This document shows, one piece after another, positions 9,168 through 17,875 of a DNA stretch of 64,000 bases. The notes beneath the pieces are model-generated. The model was not told the origin of the DNA, did not search any database, and saw only the letters and a program-made list of their open reading frames with translations. Within the stretch, counting starts at the first letter, position 1. Each line of letters starts with the position of its first letter. Location of the stretch: contig JBBSLL010000013.1 of assembly GCA_038255255.1 (NCBI GenBank), positions 1 through 64,000 on the forward strand. Direction: 5' to 3'. The translations under genes and the position numbers were made by a program. The DNA comes from JBBQNY01 sp038255255 (GTDB taxonomy: Bacteria > Pseudomonadota > Gammaproteobacteria > Xanthomonadales > Ahniellaceae).

Positions 9168-10526
9168 TCAGAGAAGCAATGCCGTAGCGATCCCGAGGAA
9201 TGCAAGGAAGCCGACCACGTCGGTGATGGTGGTGAGCACGACGCCGCCGGCCAGCGCCGGGTCGATGCGCATGCGCTTGAGCACCAGCGGCACCAGCACG
9301 CCCGCCAGCGCCGCGACGAAAAGATTGATCGCCATGGCGATGCCGATCACGAGGGCGATCTGGTGGTCGCCGAACCATGCCCAGGCCACCAGGGCAACGA
9401 CTACCGCCCACAACAGCCCGTTGGCCGCACCGACCAGCAGCTCCTTGCCGAGCAGTGCGCGCAGATTGCCCAAGCCGACCTGTCCCAGCGCAAGCCCGCG
9501 CACCATCAGCGTCAGGGTCTGGGTGCCGGCGACGCCGCCCATGCTCGCGACGATTGGCATCAACACGGCAAGCGCGACGATCTGCTCGAGCGCCGCCTCG
9601 AAGCGCCCGATCACCCATGCGGCAAGGAACGCGGTGAGCAGGTTGATGCCGAGCCACGTTGCGCGCCGGCGCGCGGCGCGTGCCACGGGTGCAAACACGT
9701 CCTCGTCCTCGTCGAGGCCGGCTGCGCCCATCGCCTGGTGCTCCGCCTGTTCGCGGATGAGATCGATCACGTCGTCGACCGTGATGCGCCCCAGCAGCAC
9801 GTTGCCCGAGTCCACCACCGGGGCCGACAGCCAGTCGAGGTCGGCGAACTGGGTCGCGACCGCGGCGGCCGGCTGGTCCGCGTGGATCGCCGGCTGGGTG
9901 TCGTCGAGCAGGGTGTTGACCAGCGTGTCGGGGTCTGCCGTCACCATGGTGGTCAGCGCGATGCGGCCCAGGTACTGGCGGCGCCGGCTGACCACGTACA
10001 GGTGATCGGTATGCTCGGGCATTTCGCCGCGCTGGCGCAGGTACCGCAACACGACGTCGATGGTGACGTCGCCGCGCACCGTGACGACGTCGGGATTCAT
10101 GAGGCGACCGGCGCTGTCCTCGTCGTACGAGAGCACCTGTTCGAGGCGTTCGCGGTCGGTGCGGTCCATCGACTTCAGCACCTCCTCGATGAGGTGCGGC
10201 GGCAGGTCCTCCACGAGGTCGGCGAGGTCGTCGATATCGAGCGACTCGGCTGCGTTGCGCAGCTCTTCCGTGTCCATGTCCTGGATCAGGCTTTCGCGCA
10301 CCTCGTCGCCGACGTGCACCAGGACTTCGCCATCGTCCTCCGGATCGACCAGGCCCCACACGACGAGTCGCTTGGCGAGCGGCAGCGATTCCAGCAGGTT
10401 GCCGATCTCCGCGGCTTCGAGGGTGTTGACGAGGCGGCGCACCGGACCGAGCCGACCCGCATCGAGTGCCTGGCTCAGGACCTTGAGCTGCTGCGCGGCC
10501 CGGTCGTAGCTCCGCTGATCAGCCAC
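9168..10526 (-). CDS. mgtE: Magnesium transporter MgtE
   Basis: A 452-residue Mg2+ channel: N-terminal MgtE helical domain (about 1-130), two CBS domains (about 130-255) that sense Mg2+, and a C-terminal five-helix membrane domain (about 275-452) with the MPIVASMGG-VAGTQTL segment that lines the pore in the family. GTG 10526 is chosen because a good ribosome site (AGGGGAGAG) sits just upstream and the length then matches the family. In Xanthomonas-type genomes mgtE follows ptsI; here a methyltransferase gene on the other strand separates them. Confidence 0.94.
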   Translation of the reverse strand: MADQRSYDRAAQQLKVLSQALDAGRLGPVRRLVNTLEAAEIGNLLESLPLAKRLVVWGLVDPEDDGEVLVHVGDEVRESLIQDMDTEELRNAAESLDIDDLADLVEDLPPHLIEEVLKSMDRTDRERLEQVLSYDEDSAGRLMNPDVVTVRGDVTIDVVLRYLRQRGEMPEHTDHLYVVSRRRQYLGRIALTTMVTADPDTLVNTLLDDTQPAIHADQPAAAVATQFADLDWLSAPVVDSGNVLLGRITVDDVIDLIREQAEHQAMGAAGLDEDEDVFAPVARAARRRATWLGINLLTAFLAAWVIGRFEAALEQIVALAVLMPIVASMGGVAGTQTLTLMVRGLALGQVGLGNLRALLGKELLVGAANGLLWAVVVALVAWAWFGDHQIALVIGIAMAINLFVAALAGVLVPLVLKRMRIDPALAGGVVLTTITDVVGFLAFLGIATALLL

Positions 10527-10640
10527 GGCTCTCCCCTGGGTTGGTCGATGGACGCCGATGACATTCCGCGTGCAGCGGGATGGCCGTCGGTGGACGTGGA
10601 ACAATGATGCGAGCGTAGCGCGCGATGGCAAGGCAGGTGG

Positions 10641-11492
10641 ATGCTGACGGAACGATTTGAAACTCTGGAGTCCTACTTTGCCTCGCCCTATGTCGCCGCG
10701 GCGTCGGAGCGGCTGCGTTTCGAGAACGAGGTCCTCGAGCGTGGTGACGCGGACCTGCGGGCTTGCTGCTGGCCCTGCGCGCGGGTCGAACGATTGCGGG
10801 TCAATCCCGTGCACACCGGGCACGGCCTGCAGTGGCGCGAGGCCCTGCGCTGCCCGCGCTGCCGGCTGACCGCGCGCAAGCGCTTCGGTTTGCACCTGCT
10901 GGCGGAGTCGATGCAGCGCGACGCGCCGCCGCCGTACCTGACCGAACAGGTCAGCCATGCGTTCGTCGCCGCCAGAAGGCATTGGCCGGGACTCACCGGG
11001 AGCGAGTTCCTGTGCTCACGGCGACAGAAGGTCGTGCAGCGGCTCAGGTTGATCTATCTCGCGCGTTCCTTGACCTTGCAGGTTCGCCACGAAGACCTGA
11101 CCGCGCTGACGCTGCCCGACGCGAGCGCCGGCGGGATGCTTTCGATGGACGTCCTCGAGCACATCGCCGACACGCGGGCCGTGCTGCGCGAAGCACGTCG
11201 CGTGCTGGTGCCGGGCGCGCCATTCGTCATCACGGCGCCGTTCCTCAACGGTTCGCAAGCGACCAGCGTGCGGGCAGCGCAGCAATCGGATGGCTCGATC
11301 CTGCACCTGCTGGAGCCCGAGTACCACGGCGACCCGCTGGATCCCGCAGGCGTGCTGTGCTTCTACCACTTCGGATGGGACCTGCTGGACAACCTGCGCG
11401 AGGCGGGATTCACGCGCGCCGAAGTGGTTTTTTCCTGGGATCCCCATTTCGGTTACCTGAGCGAGCAGATGGCCTTCGTGGCTGTTGCCTGA
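10641..11492 (+). CDS. Zinc-ribbon class I SAM-dependent methyltransferase
   Basis: A 283-residue protein with an N-terminal zinc-ribbon-like pair of cysteine clusters (C43/C46 and C71/C74) and a methyltransferase type 11-like C-terminal half with MLSMDVLEHIAD and the RRVLVPGAPFVITAPF segment. The usual glycine-rich SAM motif I is not apparent; the equivalent position reads LTGSEFL, as in a subfamily often found near glycan genes. The substrate is unknown. It stands alone on the plus strand between mgtE and ptsI, which suggests insertion into an older mgtE-ptsI arrangement. Confidence 0.72.
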   Translation: MLTERFETLESYFASPYVAAASERLRFENEVLERGDADLRACCWPCARVERLRVNPVHTGHGLQWREALRCPRCRLTARKRFGLHLLAESMQRDAPPPYLTEQVSHAFVAARRHWPGLTGSEFLCSRRQKVVQRLRLIYLARSLTLQVRHEDLTALTLPDASAGGMLSMDVLEHIADTRAVLREARRVLVPGAPFVITAPFLNGSQATSVRAAQQSDGSILHLLEPEYHGDPLDPAGVLCFYHFGWDLLDNLREAGFTRAEVVFSWDPHFGYLSEQMAFVAVA

Positions 11493-11534
11493 GCTTCATG
11501 TCGCGCCGCCCGACGTGGCGATGTCCGCAGGGAC

Positions 11535-13268
11535 TCAGCCCATGGTGGCAAGCTGCGACTCGATCGCAGCGCGATCGCGGCAGGCGAGCAATTCGGGCAG
11601 GCGCTGCCGCAATCGCACGGGCGACAGGGTGCGCAGCGCGGCGCGTATTTCCAGCAACGCCGACACGCGCATGCTGAAGTCCCCCAGACCCAGCGCCAGC
11701 AGCATTGGCAGGTAGCGCGTGTCGCTGGCCAATTCCCCGCAGAGAGTCACCGGCTTGTTGGCGCGTTCCGCCGCCTCGACCACGCGAGCGAGGAGGCGCA
11801 ACACCGCAGGGTGCAGGGGGTCGTAAGCCGCGCTGACCGCATCGTTGTCCCGATCCGCAGCCAGCAGGTACTGGACGAGATCGTTACTGCCGATGGCGAG
11901 GAAATCGAGCTCGACGAGAAGATCCTCGGCGATGAGCGCGGCCGATGGCACTTCGATCATGCCGCCGAGCAGCACGTCGTCTCCCGAGTCCTCGCCTTCG
12001 CTGTGGAGCCGGGCAAGACAGGAGTCGAGCAAACCCCGGGCCGCGCGCGCTTCCTCGATGCTGCCGAGCATCGGCAGGAGGATCCGCACGGGTCCATATT
12101 GCGCCGCGCGCAGCATGGCGCGCAGCTGCGTGACGAACATCGCGCGGCGCGCCAGCGAGAATCGCAGTCCCCGCAGCCCGAGCGCGGGGTTGGGTTCCGG
12201 CGCGATGTCGAGCGCCGCAGAGGCCTTGTCGGCGCCGAGGTCCAGCGTGCGCAGGGTGACGGGCTTGCCACCCATGGCGACGACGGCGTCGCGATAGACA
12301 CGGAATTGCGTGTCCTCGTCGGGAAGCCCGCCCTCGCGCAGGAACAGGAATTCCGTGCGGAACAGGCCGACGCCGGCTGCGCCGAGGCGCCGCGCGTCCG
12401 CGATCTCGTCGAGTTGCTCAGCATTGGCCTGCAGCAGCACCGTACTGCCGTCCGCCGTGAGTGTTTCTGCGCCGCGCAACCGGCCGCGCTCGCGGCGCGT
12501 GCGCTGCGCCTCGCGCTGGTAGGCACGCAGCCGCTTGAGGTCGAGTGCGTCGGGATGCACCACCACGCGGCCATGATCGGCGTCCAGCAGCAGCATGTCC
12601 CCGTCGTGCAACTGCGCAAACGCCTCGCGCACGCCGCATGCCATGGGGGCATACATGCTGCGCGCCATGATCGCGCTGTGCGCATACGTGTTGCCACCGA
12701 CGGTGATGAATCCGAGCGTGCCATGCTGGAAGAGGCGAACGAGATCCGCAGGGCCGATGGTGTCGGACACCAGCAGCTCGCCAACCGGGGTGGCGGAGCC
12801 GTCGGCGCTCGCTTCGCTCTCGCCGCGCCGGAGGGCCGCGTAGAGCCGCGCCGTGAGCTGGTCCAGGTCATCTCTCCGCGAACGCAGGTACGGGTCCTCG
12901 ATGCGGTCGAACGCGGCCGCCAGCCTGTCCCGTTCGTACTTGAGCGCAGTGGCGGCGCGGCTGCGATGCTCGCGGATGCGCGCGAGGATGGATCCGGTGA
13001 ATTCGGGATCGTCCAGGATCAGCGCATGCGAATCGATGAACTCGCCAAGCTCATCGGCCAGTTCCCTGGGAATGCGCTCCCGCACGCTGAGCAGTTGCGC
13101 GTGCGAGGTCGCGATGGCGTTCGTGAACAGCACCGCTTCAGCTTCCGCCTCGGCGGGGGTGAGCACGCTGGCGTCGACTTCGAAGCGCAGGGGATAGATG
13201 AGGCGTGCGCGCCCGAGCGCCATGCCGCGCGACGCCATCGTGCCGTCGAGCTCAAACCGTGCCGGCAC
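11535..13268 (-). CDS. ptsI: PTS enzyme I (phosphoenolpyruvate-protein phosphotransferase)
   Basis: A 577-residue enzyme I that takes phosphate from PEP and passes it to HPr. It has the HPr-binding N-terminal region, a phospho-histidine loop GGNTYAHSAIMARS (H197), the barrel motif GLFRTEFLF and the C-terminal CGELASD with catalytic cysteine. The histidine loop has one more residue between the glycines and His than the common GGxTSH form. GTG 13268 overlaps the end of ptsH by 17 bases, indicating coupling. No GAF domain is present, so this is ordinary EI rather than PtsP. With no permease gene nearby, the relay is likely regulatory. Confidence 0.93.
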   Translation of the reverse strand: MPARFELDGTMASRGMALGRARLIYPLRFEVDASVLTPAEAEAEAVLFTNAIATSHAQLLSVRERIPRELADELGEFIDSHALILDDPEFTGSILARIREHRSRAATALKYERDRLAAAFDRIEDPYLRSRRDDLDQLTARLYAALRRGESEASADGSATPVGELLVSDTIGPADLVRLFQHGTLGFITVGGNTYAHSAIMARSMYAPMACGVREAFAQLHDGDMLLLDADHGRVVVHPDALDLKRLRAYQREAQRTRRERGRLRGAETLTADGSTVLLQANAEQLDEIADARRLGAAGVGLFRTEFLFLREGGLPDEDTQFRVYRDAVVAMGGKPVTLRTLDLGADKASAALDIAPEPNPALGLRGLRFSLARRAMFVTQLRAMLRAAQYGPVRILLPMLGSIEEARAARGLLDSCLARLHSEGEDSGDDVLLGGMIEVPSAALIAEDLLVELDFLAIGSNDLVQYLLAADRDNDAVSAAYDPLHPAVLRLLARVVEAAERANKPVTLCGELASDTRYLPMLLALGLGDFSMRVSALLEIRAALRTLSPVRLRQRLPELLACRDRAAIESQLATMG

Positions 13269-13545
13269 TTGCGCCTGTTGAAGCCGGATCGAAGCCCTTG
13301 GCGAATGCGTCCACCAGCGCCGCGAGCGCTGCCTCCGCCTGCGGGCCTTCGGCGCGCGCCCGCAGCACTGCGCCCTGCGGCGCGGCGAGCATCATGAGTC
13401 CCATGATGCTCTTGGCGTTGATCTCGCGGCCCCGATGCGACAACCAGATCTGCGCGTCGAACGGCGCCAGCAGGTGCACGAGGCGAGCGGAGGGCCGGGC
13501 GTGCAGCCCGAGCGGATTGACCACCGTCACCTCAAGGTCGTGCAC
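13252..13545 (-). CDS. ptsH: Phosphocarrier protein HPr
   Basis: A 97-residue HPr. Active-site His15 lies in GLHARPS, and Ser46 in AKSIMGLMML is the target site of HPr kinase, which is encoded nearby. It accepts phosphate from EI at His15 and donates it to EIIA proteins; Ser46 phosphorylation modulates this. The length exceeds the usual 85-90 by a short C-terminal tail that overlaps ptsI. Its start overlaps the EIIA gene by 14 bases. Confidence 0.95.
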   Translation of the reverse strand: MHDLEVTVVNPLGLHARPSARLVHLLAPFDAQIWLSHRGREINAKSIMGLMMLAAPQGAVLRARAEGPQAEAALAALVDAFAKGFDPASTGASAGTV

Positions 13546-13930
13546 GATCGTTCACCACGCCGCCATGCGCGCCGTTTTCGGCGACGGCGTACAGTTCCGT
13601 CAGGGATAATTCCTCGTAGTTGATCACGCGCAGCAGCATCGGCAGGTTGATGCCGGCGAGCCAGCGATAATCGACGCCCTGGTCTCCCAGGCTGGCCGCG
13701 ATGTTCGAAGGCGTGGCGCCGAACAGGTCGGTGAGTACCAGCACGCCTTCGCCGGTGTCGAGATCGCGCATGCAGCGCGCCGCGCGCGCGCGAGTGGCTT
13801 CCGCGGTGGGGCCATGATCGAATTCGACCATCCGGATCTGCGCGGGCATATTGCCCACGATGTGGCGCGCGACGTCCAGTAGCGCGGATCCCAACGGCGC
13901 ATGCGCCAGCACCAGCACGCCGACGGTCAT
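13532..13930 (-). CDS. PTS mannose-type EIIA domain protein
   Basis: A 132-residue single-domain EIIA of the mannose family, with phosphorylatable His10 in LVLAHAPLG and the VLTDLFGATPSN loop. It is a cytoplasmic phosphocarrier downstream of HPr. There is no EIIB/EIIC/EIID gene nearby, which is typical of the regulatory PTS of many proteobacteria, where the end target is a regulator rather than a sugar. ATG 13930 gives the normal family N-terminus; an in-frame extension upstream overlaps rapZ and looks non-coding. Confidence 0.92.
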   Translation of the reverse strand: MTVGVLVLAHAPLGSALLDVARHIVGNMPAQIRMVEFDHGPTAEATRARAARCMRDLDTGEGVLVLTDLFGATPSNIAASLGDQGVDYRWLAGINLPMLLRVINYEELSLTELYAVAENGAHGGVVNDRARP

Positions 13931-13940
13931 GGCGCGGCGC

Positions 13941-14828
13941 TCACTCGAGTTCCCGGTGAAACGTGTGAACGCGCGCATGGTCCGACCGGAAACGTGCGGC
14001 GAGGGACTCGGCAATGAAGACCGAGCGGTGCCGTCCGCCGGTGCATCCGATCATCACCGCGAGGCTGCGGCGCTGCTCGGCATCGCTCGCATCGAGGGTC
14101 GCCTTGACCAGGCCGAACACGCGCTCGATGTAATCCGCGAGCACCGGCTGCTGGTCGAACCATTCCGCGACGGCCCGGTCGCGGCCATTGAGCGGTCGCA
14201 GCACCGGGATCCAGTGCGGGTTGGGCAGGCTCCGCGCGTCGAACACGAAGTCGGATTCGGCGGGCACGCCGCGACGATAGGCGAAAGACTCGAACAGGAG
14301 CATCACTGCGGTGTCCGAACCTGCGAAGGCGTCGAAAAGCTGCCGCCGCAGCTGGTGCACATTGAGTTCAGAAGTGTCGATGCGAAGGTCGGCGAGGGCG
14401 GCCAACGGCGCCAGCAGGCGACGTTCTTCGGCGATCGCCTCGGCGAGGCTGACCTGCGTGAGCGGATGGCGTCGCCGCGTTTCGGCGAAGCGCTTCACCA
14501 GCGTGGCGTCGTCTGCTTCGAGAAACGCGAGCCGATAGCGCACGCCGCGGGCCGCGACCTCGGCAAGGATCTGCGGAAGTCGCCGGAGATCGTCGGAACG
14601 GTTGCGCGCGTCCACGCCGATGGCCAAAGGCCTGGGCGCATTGCGTGCATCCGCTGACGGCTGCGACATCGCGGTCACGAGTTCCGGGATCAGTCCCGGC
14701 GGAAGATTGTCGACGCAGTAATAGCCCGCATCCTCGAGCGCGCGCAGCGCGATGGTCTTGCCGGATCCGGAGAGGCCACTGACGATGACCAGTGGCGACG
14801 ACGTCCCCACCGGAGGTTGCGGCGTCAC
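13941..14828 (-). CDS. rapZ: RNase adapter protein RapZ
   Basis: A 295-residue RapZ (YvcJ family) with N-terminal Walker A GLSGSGKT (18-25) and the C-terminal conserved segment IGCTGGRHRSV. In E. coli RapZ senses glucosamine-6-phosphate and hands the small RNA GlmZ to RNase E, thereby controlling glmS and envelope precursor supply. GTG 14828 overlaps the hprK stop (GTGA). The position between hprK and the EIIA gene is the standard one. Confidence 0.95.
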   Translation of the reverse strand: MTPQPPVGTSSPLVIVSGLSGSGKTIALRALEDAGYYCVDNLPPGLIPELVTAMSQPSADARNAPRPLAIGVDARNRSDDLRRLPQILAEVAARGVRYRLAFLEADDATLVKRFAETRRRHPLTQVSLAEAIAEERRLLAPLAALADLRIDTSELNVHQLRRQLFDAFAGSDTAVMLLFESFAYRRGVPAESDFVFDARSLPNPHWIPVLRPLNGRDRAVAEWFDQQPVLADYIERVFGLVKATLDASDAEQRRSLAVMIGCTGGRHRSVFIAESLAARFRSDHARVHTFHRELE

Positions 14829-15805
14829 GCGGTGCCCATCTGCCGACGAAGCTGGCTGGCCTGCCGGTTGAGGAACGCCGTGGCGGGGTCCGAGCCGCTG
14901 CCGAGCAGCAGGTGATGGCGCACCGCCGTCTCCAGCAACACTGCGAGGTTGCGCCCCGGTGCGACCGGAATGACTACCCGCGGGATCGACACTCCAAGCA
15001 GCGGTTGCTCGTCGTGGATTCCCTTGAGACGGCACATGGGGTCGATATTTTCCAGTGCGTCGATGGGGCCCAGCTCGACGATCAGGCGAAGGTATTTGTT
15101 GCGCTTGACTGCCGTGTGTCCAAACAACTCGCGGATGTTGAGGATTCCCAGGCCGCGCACTTCGAGGAGGTCCTGCAGCATCTCCGGGCAGGTGCCGTCG
15201 ATCACGTCGGGTGCGATCAATGTGAACTCGGGGGCGTCATCGGCGATGAGCCGATGTCCGCGCGTGACGAGATCGAGCGCGAGTTCGCTCTTGCCCGCGG
15301 CCGAAGGCCCCGTGATCAGCACGCCAATCGAGTACACCTCGACGAACACGCCATGCAGCGTCGTGCGCCGGGCCAGAAGCCGCGCAAGGTGATAGTGCAG
15401 GTAGGTCTCGAGTTCGCGGCCGGAAGCGGACGAAGTCAGGCTCGGCGTGCCGGATGTCTCGACGGCGAGCGCCAGGTCGTCCGGCAGCTTCTGGTTGCGC
15501 GTCGCGATCAGGGCCGCCGGCTTCTGCTCGACGATTCGCGCGATCGTCTCGGCACGCTGGCGCGGTTCGAGACTGTCGAGGAACATGATCTCCTCGGTGC
15601 CGATGATCTGCACCTGGTTCGGATAGATCAGATTGAGGTACCCGACGAGCGCCGGGCGGCTCTTCCTGCGCGGAGACGATTCAAGTTGTCGGTCGATGCC
15701 GGCCTGGCCTCCCGCCCAGCGCAGTTCGAGGCGTTCGCCCACCTGCTCGAGCAGTTCGCGCAGGCTGAGCGAGCGCGGGGTTTCATCGGGCACCGGCTGG
15801 CGCAT
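14825..15805 (-). CDS. hprK: HPr kinase/phosphorylase
   Basis: A 326-residue HPr kinase/phosphorylase. The catalytic domain shows H151 in LHGVFVEVY, a Walker A variant GPSAAGKS (166-173), the LDLVTRGHRLIADD segment and the EVRGLGILNIRELFG signature. It phosphorylates HPr on Ser46 with ATP and can reverse this. In related genomes ptsN (EIIA-Ntr) lies between hpf and hprK; here only ten bases separate hpf and hprK, so ptsN is absent from this locus. Confidence 0.94.
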   Translation of the reverse strand: MRQPVPDETPRSLSLRELLEQVGERLELRWAGGQAGIDRQLESSPRRKSRPALVGYLNLIYPNQVQIIGTEEIMFLDSLEPRQRAETIARIVEQKPAALIATRNQKLPDDLALAVETSGTPSLTSSASGRELETYLHYHLARLLARRTTLHGVFVEVYSIGVLITGPSAAGKSELALDLVTRGHRLIADDAPEFTLIAPDVIDGTCPEMLQDLLEVRGLGILNIRELFGHTAVKRNKYLRLIVELGPIDALENIDPMCRLKGIHDEQPLLGVSIPRVVIPVAPGRNLAVLLETAVRHHLLLGSGSDPATAFLNRQASQLRRQMGTA

Positions 15806-15815
15806 GGAAGGTTGC

Positions 15816-16145
15816 TCAGGCGCCGTGCGTGACGCGCGCCTCGCGCGTGGCGGCGCGCTGATGGTCGGTCAGCTTGTCCTTGTGCTTGCGCACCTGCGTA
15901 TCCAGTTTGTCGGCAAGCGCATCGATCGCGGCGTACATGTCGGCAGCCGACGCGTCCGCGTGCAGCACCTTCTGTGCGACGGTGACGGTGGCTTCCGCCT
16001 TGTGCAGCAGCTTCTCGACGCCCAGCACCACGTTGACATCGAGGACGTGCTCGAAATGCCGCACGATGCGCTCGAGCTTCGCCGTCACGTAGTCGCGCAG
16101 GGCGGGAGTAACTTCCATCTGCTGGCCGGAGATGTGGAGTTGCAT
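15816..16145 (-). CDS. hpf: Ribosome hibernation promoting factor (short HPF)
   Basis: A 109-residue protein of the HPF/YfiA family that binds the 30S decoding region in slow growth and, in its short form, helps form 100S dimers with RMF. It begins MQLHISGQQMEVTPALRDYV and has the usual HKDKLTDH C-terminal helix, with no long C-terminal dimerisation domain. ATG 16145 follows a very strong ribosome site (AAGGAGG at 16150-16156). The rpoN-hpf pair is widely conserved. Confidence 0.94.
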   Translation of the reverse strand: MQLHISGQQMEVTPALRDYVTAKLERIVRHFEHVLDVNVVLGVEKLLHKAEATVTVAQKVLHADASAADMYAAIDALADKLDTQVRKHKDKLTDHQRAATREARVTHGA

Positions 16146-16235
16146 TGAAGCCTCCTTGGGAGTGTGGGAGCGGCGAGACCCGAGCATCGCAGACGGGGGT
16201 TGCAGCGGGGGTGAAATCATCGTGGGAGGCAGGCG

Positions 16236-17747
16236 TCACGCATGGCGACAGCGCTCGCTCGAGGACGGAATGCGCATTCCTTCGCGGTATTTTGCCACGG
16301 TGCGCCGCGCCACTGCGATTCCTTCCGAACCGAGCACGCGGGCGAGTGCGGCGTCCGACATGGGGCGCCTCGGATTCTCGGCGTCGATCAACTTGCGGAT
16401 GAGGGCCTGGACTGCGAGCGCCGACGCGGTACCGCCTGTCTCCGTTTCGAGGGCCGCCGAAAAGAAGTAGCGAAGCTCGAAGACACCGCGCGGCGTGGCC
16501 AGGTATTTGCGAGCAGTCGCACGGGAAATCGTCGACTCGTGCAACTCCAGGGCGCTGCCGACCTCGCGCAGGGTGAGGGGGCGCATGGCCTGGGGGCCGT
16601 AGTCGAGAAACGCAGACTGCTGCCGCACGATCCAGCCCGCGACGCGCAGCAGCGTGTCGCCGCGGGCAGTCACGCTGCGGATCAGCCACCGTGCTTCCTG
16701 CATGCAGACGCGCAGATAACGCTCCGTCGTGCCGGTCGCGGTCTGCGCGAGTCGCGAGTACTGCGAATTGAGCGCAAGCCCGGGATGCGCGGCCGAATTG
16801 AGGCGGACCTGCCAGCGCCCCTGTTGCCGGAATGCGATCGCGTCGGGTTGCACATAATCGACGCGCGCGCCGCTGAAGCGCGCGCCCGGCTTGGGATCGA
16901 GGCTGCGCAAGCGAATGAGCGCACGGTCGAGCGAAGCGCAGTCGCAGCCCAGCTGGCGCGCGATGCGATCCGGCGCGAGCCGGCCAATTGAGCTTCCCGC
17001 GTCGCGAAGCAGGCGTCGCGCCAGCTCGATCTCCAGCGGGTCGGCCTCGCCGCTTTCCGCAAGCTGTACGTCGAGGCACTCGACGAGCGAACGACTGGCG
17101 ATGCCCGTGGGATCAAGGCGCTGCAGGCGGTGACGCATGCTGTCGAGTTCCCCGACAGTCACCGCGGGGTCGAGTCCGCAGGCGGCGATGAGCTCTTCAT
17201 CGCTGGCGCGCAACAGTCCGTCGTCTTCGAGCGAGTCGATGAGCACGGCGGCGATCACGCGATCGCGCGATGCGAGGGGAAGCAGGGCGACCTGCTCGTG
17301 CAGGTGCTCGGAAAGCCCGGTAGTCGCGACGAGCCGTTCCTCCCAGCCTCCGTCACCCGAGTCGGGCCGGTAGGCGCTGCTGGCTGCGTCTCCCCACTCC
17401 GCGTCGGCGAAACTGTCCGGAGCGTCGGGACGATCATCGCCCGGGGCAGCGAGTTCATCGCCCGATTCAACCGGGCCATCGACCTCTGCATAAGCGTCCG
17501 CGTTCGCGGCGTCGCTTTCGGTGGCTTCGCCCTTTGATGCGCCAGCCTCGGCATCCGCGTCGCCTTCTTGCGCAGTTTCCCCGGGCCCGACGTACTCGAG
17601 CAGCGGATTGGACTCGGCGGCCTGGCTCAGTTCCAGTTCGAGCTCGGCGGTCGACATGGCAAGCAGCCGGATCGACTGCCGCAATTGCGGCGTCAATGTC
17701 AGCTGTTGAGTCTGGCCCAGTCGCAGCGCGGGCATTGCCGACGACAT
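16236..17747 (-). CDS. rpoN: RNA polymerase sigma-54 factor
   Basis: A 503-residue sigma-54. Region I (LRLGQTQQLTLTPQLRQSI) is at the N-terminus, followed by a long acidic linker (about 55-135), the core-binding domain, the helix-turn-helix around 385-410 and the RpoN box ARRTVAKYREG near the end. It directs transcription from -24/-12 promoters with AAA+ activators; in related bacteria such genes include pilA and flagellar genes. ATG 17747 starts at region I; the open frame further upstream runs through lptB antisense and is not coding. Confidence 0.96.
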   Translation of the reverse strand: MSSAMPALRLGQTQQLTLTPQLRQSIRLLAMSTAELELELSQAAESNPLLEYVGPGETAQEGDADAEAGASKGEATESDAANADAYAEVDGPVESGDELAAPGDDRPDAPDSFADAEWGDAASSAYRPDSGDGGWEERLVATTGLSEHLHEQVALLPLASRDRVIAAVLIDSLEDDGLLRASDEELIAACGLDPAVTVGELDSMRHRLQRLDPTGIASRSLVECLDVQLAESGEADPLEIELARRLLRDAGSSIGRLAPDRIARQLGCDCASLDRALIRLRSLDPKPGARFSGARVDYVQPDAIAFRQQGRWQVRLNSAAHPGLALNSQYSRLAQTATGTTERYLRVCMQEARWLIRSVTARGDTLLRVAGWIVRQQSAFLDYGPQAMRPLTLREVGSALELHESTISRATARKYLATPRGVFELRYFFSAALETETGGTASALAVQALIRKLIDAENPRRPMSDAALARVLGSEGIAVARRTVAKYREGMRIPSSSERCRHA

Positions 17748-17804
17748 CGCGGCCCCAAGCAAGGTCTGTGCCGTGAGTTTACCCTTATTGGCGAGCGGAG
17801 CGTC

Positions 17805-17875
17805 GTAGGTCGCGTCCTGGACGCGACGGCAGACTACGGCGCGGGACTTGCCGGCGCGCCGAACGCGCGCCCTAC
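17805..17875. repeat. Inverted pair of GTAG-footed palindromic (REP-type) repeats
   Basis: Left unit 17805-17827: GTAG then GTCGCGTCC / GGACGCGAC around one base. Right unit 17853-17875, opposite orientation: on the minus strand GTAG, GGCGCGCG, TTC, GGCGCGCC with one mismatch. It fills the lptB-rpoN gap. The TAG of the right unit's foot is the lptB stop codon (17872-17874). Same family as the pairs at 8244 and 23012. Confidence 0.8.

Noticed and set aside
13941..15035. An N-terminal extension of RapZ to 15035
   Set aside because: The added 69 residues lie within hprK and do not resemble RapZ; the GTGA overlap gives a better start at 14828.
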